A program made the position numbers and the translations under genes. The notes under the pieces are model-generated. The model worked only from the letters and a program-made list of their open reading frames with translations, was not told the origin of the DNA and made no database searches. DNA of 64,000 bases, from NCBI RefSeq assembly GCF_900114065.1, contig NZ_FORS01000002.1, positions 730,550 through 794,549 on the forward strand. Direction: 5' to 3'. The DNA comes from Stutzerimonas kunmingensis (GTDB lineage Bacteria; Pseudomonadota; Gammaproteobacteria; Pseudomonadales; Pseudomonadaceae). This document shows positions 63,368 through 64,000 of this stretch, piece after piece (position 1 is the first letter of the stretch; each line of letters begins with the position of its first letter).

Positions 63368-63657
63368 TAGATAGACTCACAGTCTGGTCGCCAGATTGAG
63401 GGGCGATTTTACGCATTTTGACAGCGTGGCACATGCATTACACCAGCTGTAGATGCTGGGCGATGAGCGAATGAATGGCTGTGGAAGTGCTGAAGCACTA
63501 ACGGTACGCGGAGCCGGAAAAACTGCAAAGGACTACGTGGTTGGTCGCCCCCCGGCTCCAGGCAGACGAAAACAGCACAAGATAACTGCAGTTCAGTTGC
63601 ACTATCGGCAATTCCAGTACCGCCTTAGCGCCTTGTGCTTTTCTCTGCCCCAAAAGC
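63368..63657. other. Intergenic region between queD and the rRNA operon tail
   Basis: 290 bases. No gene, RNA or repeat recognised. It probably holds the queD promoter next to 63368. Confidence 0.4.
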
Positions 63658-63691
63658 AAACCCCCGACCAGCTTACGCGGGTCGGGGGTTT
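63658..63691 (-). terminator. Terminator of the rRNA operon
   Basis: 12-bp perfect stem AAACCCCCGACC / GGTCGGGGGTTT, 10-base loop, 9 bases beyond the 5S gene on the minus strand, followed by GCTTTTGG. Confidence 0.85.
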
Positions 63692-63700
63692 GGGAAAGGA

Positions 63701-63818
63701 GCTTGACGATGACCTACTCTCACATGGGGAGACCCCACACTACCATCGGCGATGCGTCGTTTCACTACTGAGTTCGGGAAGGGATCAGGTGGTTCCAACG
63801 CTCTATGGTCGTCAAGCA
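63701..63818 (-). rRNA. rrf: 5S ribosomal RNA
   Basis: The minus strand reads TGCTTGACGACCATAGAGCG..., then GGAACCACCTGATCCCTTCC and CGAACTCAGTAGTGAAACG, the typical Pseudomonas 5S, about 118 bases. Ends pair as TGCTTGACG / CGTCAAGC. Exact ends are uncertain by a few bases. Confidence 0.96.
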
Positions 63819-63949
63819 ATTCAGTTGCTGCCTCGGGGTTTAGCCGCTGCAGCCAATCGGGTATGTGATGAATTGGTATTGCGTGTTCGTGCAGATTTTC
63901 GGTCTGTTTGTCGACTTTCCGTCTAACAGCCAAATTGTTTGGGTGTTAT

Positions 63950-64000
63950 ATGGTCAAGCCTCACGGGCAATTAGTATTGGTTAGCTCAACGCCTCACAGC
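63950..64000 (-). rRNA. rrl: 23S ribosomal RNA, 3' end only
   Basis: The last bases of the window, read on the minus strand, are GTTGAGCTAACCAATACTAA...GTGAGGCTTGACCAT, the conserved 3' end of 23S rRNA. The gene continues beyond the window. About 130 bases of spacer separate it from 5S. Confidence 0.93.

Overview
The window looks like chromosome of a Pseudomonas-group gammaproteobacterium, most likely Stutzerimonas (P. stutzeri group). It is GC-rich, and gene content and order on the right resemble the P. aeruginosa block cysG-serS-crcB-rarA-lolA-ftsK-trxB-aat-bpt-infA-clpA-clpS-cspD-icd-idh-nudix-mnmA-hflD-purB-...-aceA. This taxonomic call comes from recalled protein families and synteny, not from a search.

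Layout: (1) 1-4.9 kb: end of a Yej-type peptide ABC importer (yejE, yejF), fabI, and a divergent SDR/AraC pair. (2) 4.9-31.2 kb: a large island for PQQ-dependent alcohol oxidation, interrupted by three apparently unrelated genes (BdlA-like PAS-PAS transducer, 3'-5' exonuclease, MFS transporter; 14.5-17.8 kb). It holds two quinoprotein alcohol dehydrogenases. One carries the extra metal-site Asp typical of lanthanide enzymes (PedH-like); the other carries Ser at that place, as in calcium enzymes (ExaA/PedE-like). Around them are cytochrome c550, two solute-binding proteins, a SoxYZ-like carrier, a zinc metallohydrolase, a pentapeptide-repeat protein, a TonB-dependent receptor with a very acidic segment, a sensor kinase/response regulator pair, a cupredoxin-like protein, a decayed chemoreceptor, a five-gene ABC transporter operon (Ped type), a Cys-x3-Cys-Trp protein and an AgmR/ErbR-type regulator. 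(3) 31.2-39 kb: housekeeping genes read leftward (ftsK, lolA, rarA, crcB, serS, cysG). (4) 39-46 kb: trxB, the N-degron genes aat, bpt, clpA and clpS with infA and cspD. (5) 45-60 kb: two different isocitrate dehydrogenases head to head (icd, idh), nudix-mnmA-hflD-purB-roxA, three small genes, isocitrate lyase aceA and phoX. (6) 60-64 kb: two membrane transporters, queD, then 5S rRNA and the 3' end of 23S rRNA on the minus strand, the tail of an rRNA operon.

The most interesting part is the PQQ island. Two short palindromic motifs recur at its promoters. GGGAA-N3-TTCCC lies before pedH, exaA and the TonB receptor; before exaA and the receptor it is doubled with an identical 22-bp step. TACC-N2-GGTA-type sites lie before pedH, exaB/exaA, the cupredoxin-kinase-regulator operon, the chemoreceptor remnant, the ABC operon and the Cys-x3-Cys-Trp/agmR genes. 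Together they suggest a two-layer regulon: one motif may serve the lanthanide/calcium switch and the other general alcohol induction. The receptor's acidic segment and a possible small RNA beside its promoter point to a lanthanide uptake branch. The functional assignments of the motifs are inference.
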